Assembly (NCBI GenBank): GCA_038125725.1 | Contig: JAYPEK010000043.1 | Location: 1-33,705 of the forward strand | Direction of reading: 5' to 3' | DNA: 33,705 bases | DNA from: TMED8 sp038125725 | GTDB lineage: Bacteria; Pseudomonadota; Alphaproteobacteria; Rhodospirillales; Casp-alpha2 | Shown: piece by piece, positions 32,668-33,705 of the stretch | Numbering within the stretch: position 1 is the first letter of the stretch | How the letters are laid out: every line of letters starts with the position of its first letter | Made by a program: the position numbers and the translations under genes | The notes under the pieces: model-generated | Databases searched by the model: none | The model's input: only the letters and a program-made list of their open reading frames with translations | What the model was told of the DNA's origin: nothing

Positions 32668-32868
32668 GGCACTGAATGACACGAAAGACATGAAAAAATA
32701 GGAACTTGTCCCGCCTCAAGCCTTTGAGTACTATCACCGGCAAACTCAAGGATCGCCACGGCAAAAATGCCCGGCGGCCGTGTGTAAATGCGGCATTAAT
32801 TATTGTATAGAAAAATGACAATGACGGTGCTGGACGGGGACCAACCACAACCAAGGCAGTCTTAAAGA

Positions 32869-33705
32869 ATGGGTCATAAAAAATTCCGGATTCTGGCCAT
32901 CAGCTCGGCCCTGATCGTATCGGCGTGTTCGTTCTCCGAAGACTCGCTCTGGCCTTCGCTCACGGGCGAGGATCCCGCCGGCTCGACCGAGCAGGCCCAG
33001 GCCGCGCAACCGGCCGCCGCCCAACAGGCCCAAGCCGGCCAACAGGCGGTTCAGGCGGCCGCCGCCAACCAAGCCCCGGCGCCGGGTCAGCCTGCGCTCG
33101 GCACCGGCAATTTCGTTCCCACCGGCGTCACGCCGGGCGCGCCCACCGGCACCTTCGTCGGCAAGAAGGTCGTCGAACTGCGTGACGAGTTGAAGCGCCT
33201 GCAGGGCAACATCGCCTCGCAGAACGCCGAGCTGCAGAAACTGCGCGGCCAGTTGGTCGGCAACTCGCGCCGCTATCACGGCACCATCGCCGCGGTGAAC
33301 GCGCGCCTGCAGGTCGGCACCACGCCGGGCAACCCGATCCTGGTGCAGCAATTCAAGAGCGCCCAGGCCGATCTCAGCCGCGTCGCCCAGGACGTCTCCG
33401 AGATGAACCAGCTCGCCAACTCCATCGGCTCGAGCTCGACCATGTCGGCGTTCCTTTCCGAATCGGCCAAGTCCGCCTTCGCCATTTCCGGCGCCATCGA
33501 CGAAGACCATCGCCAACTCGCCATCCTGGAAGACGAGGTCAACCGCACCGACGTGCTGATCGACCGGCTTTTGACGGAAGTCTCCGGCGACGTGCGCCGC
33601 CAGACCAACTACGTCACCACCGAGCAGGCCAACCTCAACCTGATGTCGGCCGGCATCAAGTCCGGTGAGATCTACGGCGGCAGCCTGATGAACGTCGCCA
33701 TGGCC
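32869..33705 (+). CDS. lipoprotein with Ala/Gln-rich linker and coiled coil, function unknown (partial)
   Basis: The frame opens at ATG 32869 and is still open at the window end (279 codons). It begins MGHKKFRILAISSALIVSACSFSED, a lipoprotein signal with lipobox VSAC, so the mature protein is anchored through Cys20; Ser at the +2 position suggests the outer membrane. Residues about 35-70 are an Ala/Gln/Pro-rich flexible linker. A probable coiled coil follows (KKVVELRDELKRLQGNIASQNAELQKLRGQL, about 99-130), then a helical region to the edge. I do not recognise the family. A C-terminal peptidoglycan-binding domain beyond the window is possible. A weak -10-like TATAGA lies at 32806-32811. The long open frame on the opposite strand is treated as a shadow. 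Confidence 0.8.
   Translation, partial: MGHKKFRILAISSALIVSACSFSEDSLWPSLTGEDPAGSTEQAQAAQPAAAQQAQAGQQAVQAAAANQAPAPGQPALGTGNFVPTGVTPGAPTGTFVGKKVVELRDELKRLQGNIASQNAELQKLRGQLVGNSRRYHGTIAAVNARLQVGTTPGNPILVQQFKSAQADLSRVAQDVSEMNQLANSIGSSSTMSAFLSESAKSAFAISGAIDEDHRQLAILEDEVNRTDVLIDRLLTEVSGDVRRQTNYVTTEQANLNLMSAGIKSGEIYGGSLMNVAMA

Overview
The window looks like the chromosome of a free-living, high-GC alphaproteobacterium, probably a Rhodospirillales-like or marine heterotroph. This is inferred from the GC-rich third codon positions, a TAXI-type TRAP transporter, many FAD amino-acid dehydrogenases, CaiB-type CoA-transferases, a GntR-controlled hexuronate locus and GGGAGG-type ribosome binding sites. No species can be named from sequence alone. 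There is no CRISPR array, no phage block and no complete mobile element, but four loci appear damaged.

Left part (1-9600): a TerB-like gene on the minus strand seems to be cut by the end of an insertion element at the window edge. It is followed by hyuA-hyuB (ATP-dependent hydantoinase/oxoprolinase subunits, overlapping by ATGA). Next comes an orphan hybrid sensor kinase split by one in-frame amber codon, then a PanB-like enzyme on the minus strand whose metal-site residues are not conserved, then a DadA-type D-amino acid dehydrogenase. A 14-bp perfect palindrome lies between the last two, which are divergent.

Centre-left (9590-20165): an eight-gene minus-strand operon. In transcription order it encodes a TAXI substrate-binding protein, a fused TRAP permease, a DadA-like dehydrogenase, a DAO-family subunit, a small 2Fe-2S gamma subunit, an FAD/NAD + 2Fe-2S alpha subunit, a second DAO-family subunit and a glutaredoxin-DinB fusion. 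The layout suggests uptake of an amino acid or opine-like compound and its oxidation by a membrane-linked heterotrimeric flavin dehydrogenase, with two alternative catalytic subunits around one alpha/gamma pair. A divergent LysR regulator probably controls it.

Centre-right (20184-25709): a five-gene minus-strand operon for a CoA-dependent pathway: CaiB transferase, enoyl-CoA hydratase, HMG-CoA-lyase-type enzyme, acyl-CoA dehydrogenase and MmgE/PrpD protein. The enzymes could together convert a 3-methyl-branched dicarboxylate to acetyl-CoA and acetoacetate, but the substrate is unproven.

Right part (25802-32480): a hexuronate locus. uxuA-uxaC-uxuB (minus) diverges from gntR-kdgK-eda (plus), giving glucuronate to fructuronate to mannonate to KDG to KDPG to pyruvate plus glyceraldehyde-3-phosphate. 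kdgK carries an internal deletion with frameshift, and a C-terminal scrap resembling kduD lies between eda and tRNA-Arg(ACG). The window ends inside a lipoprotein gene of unknown function.
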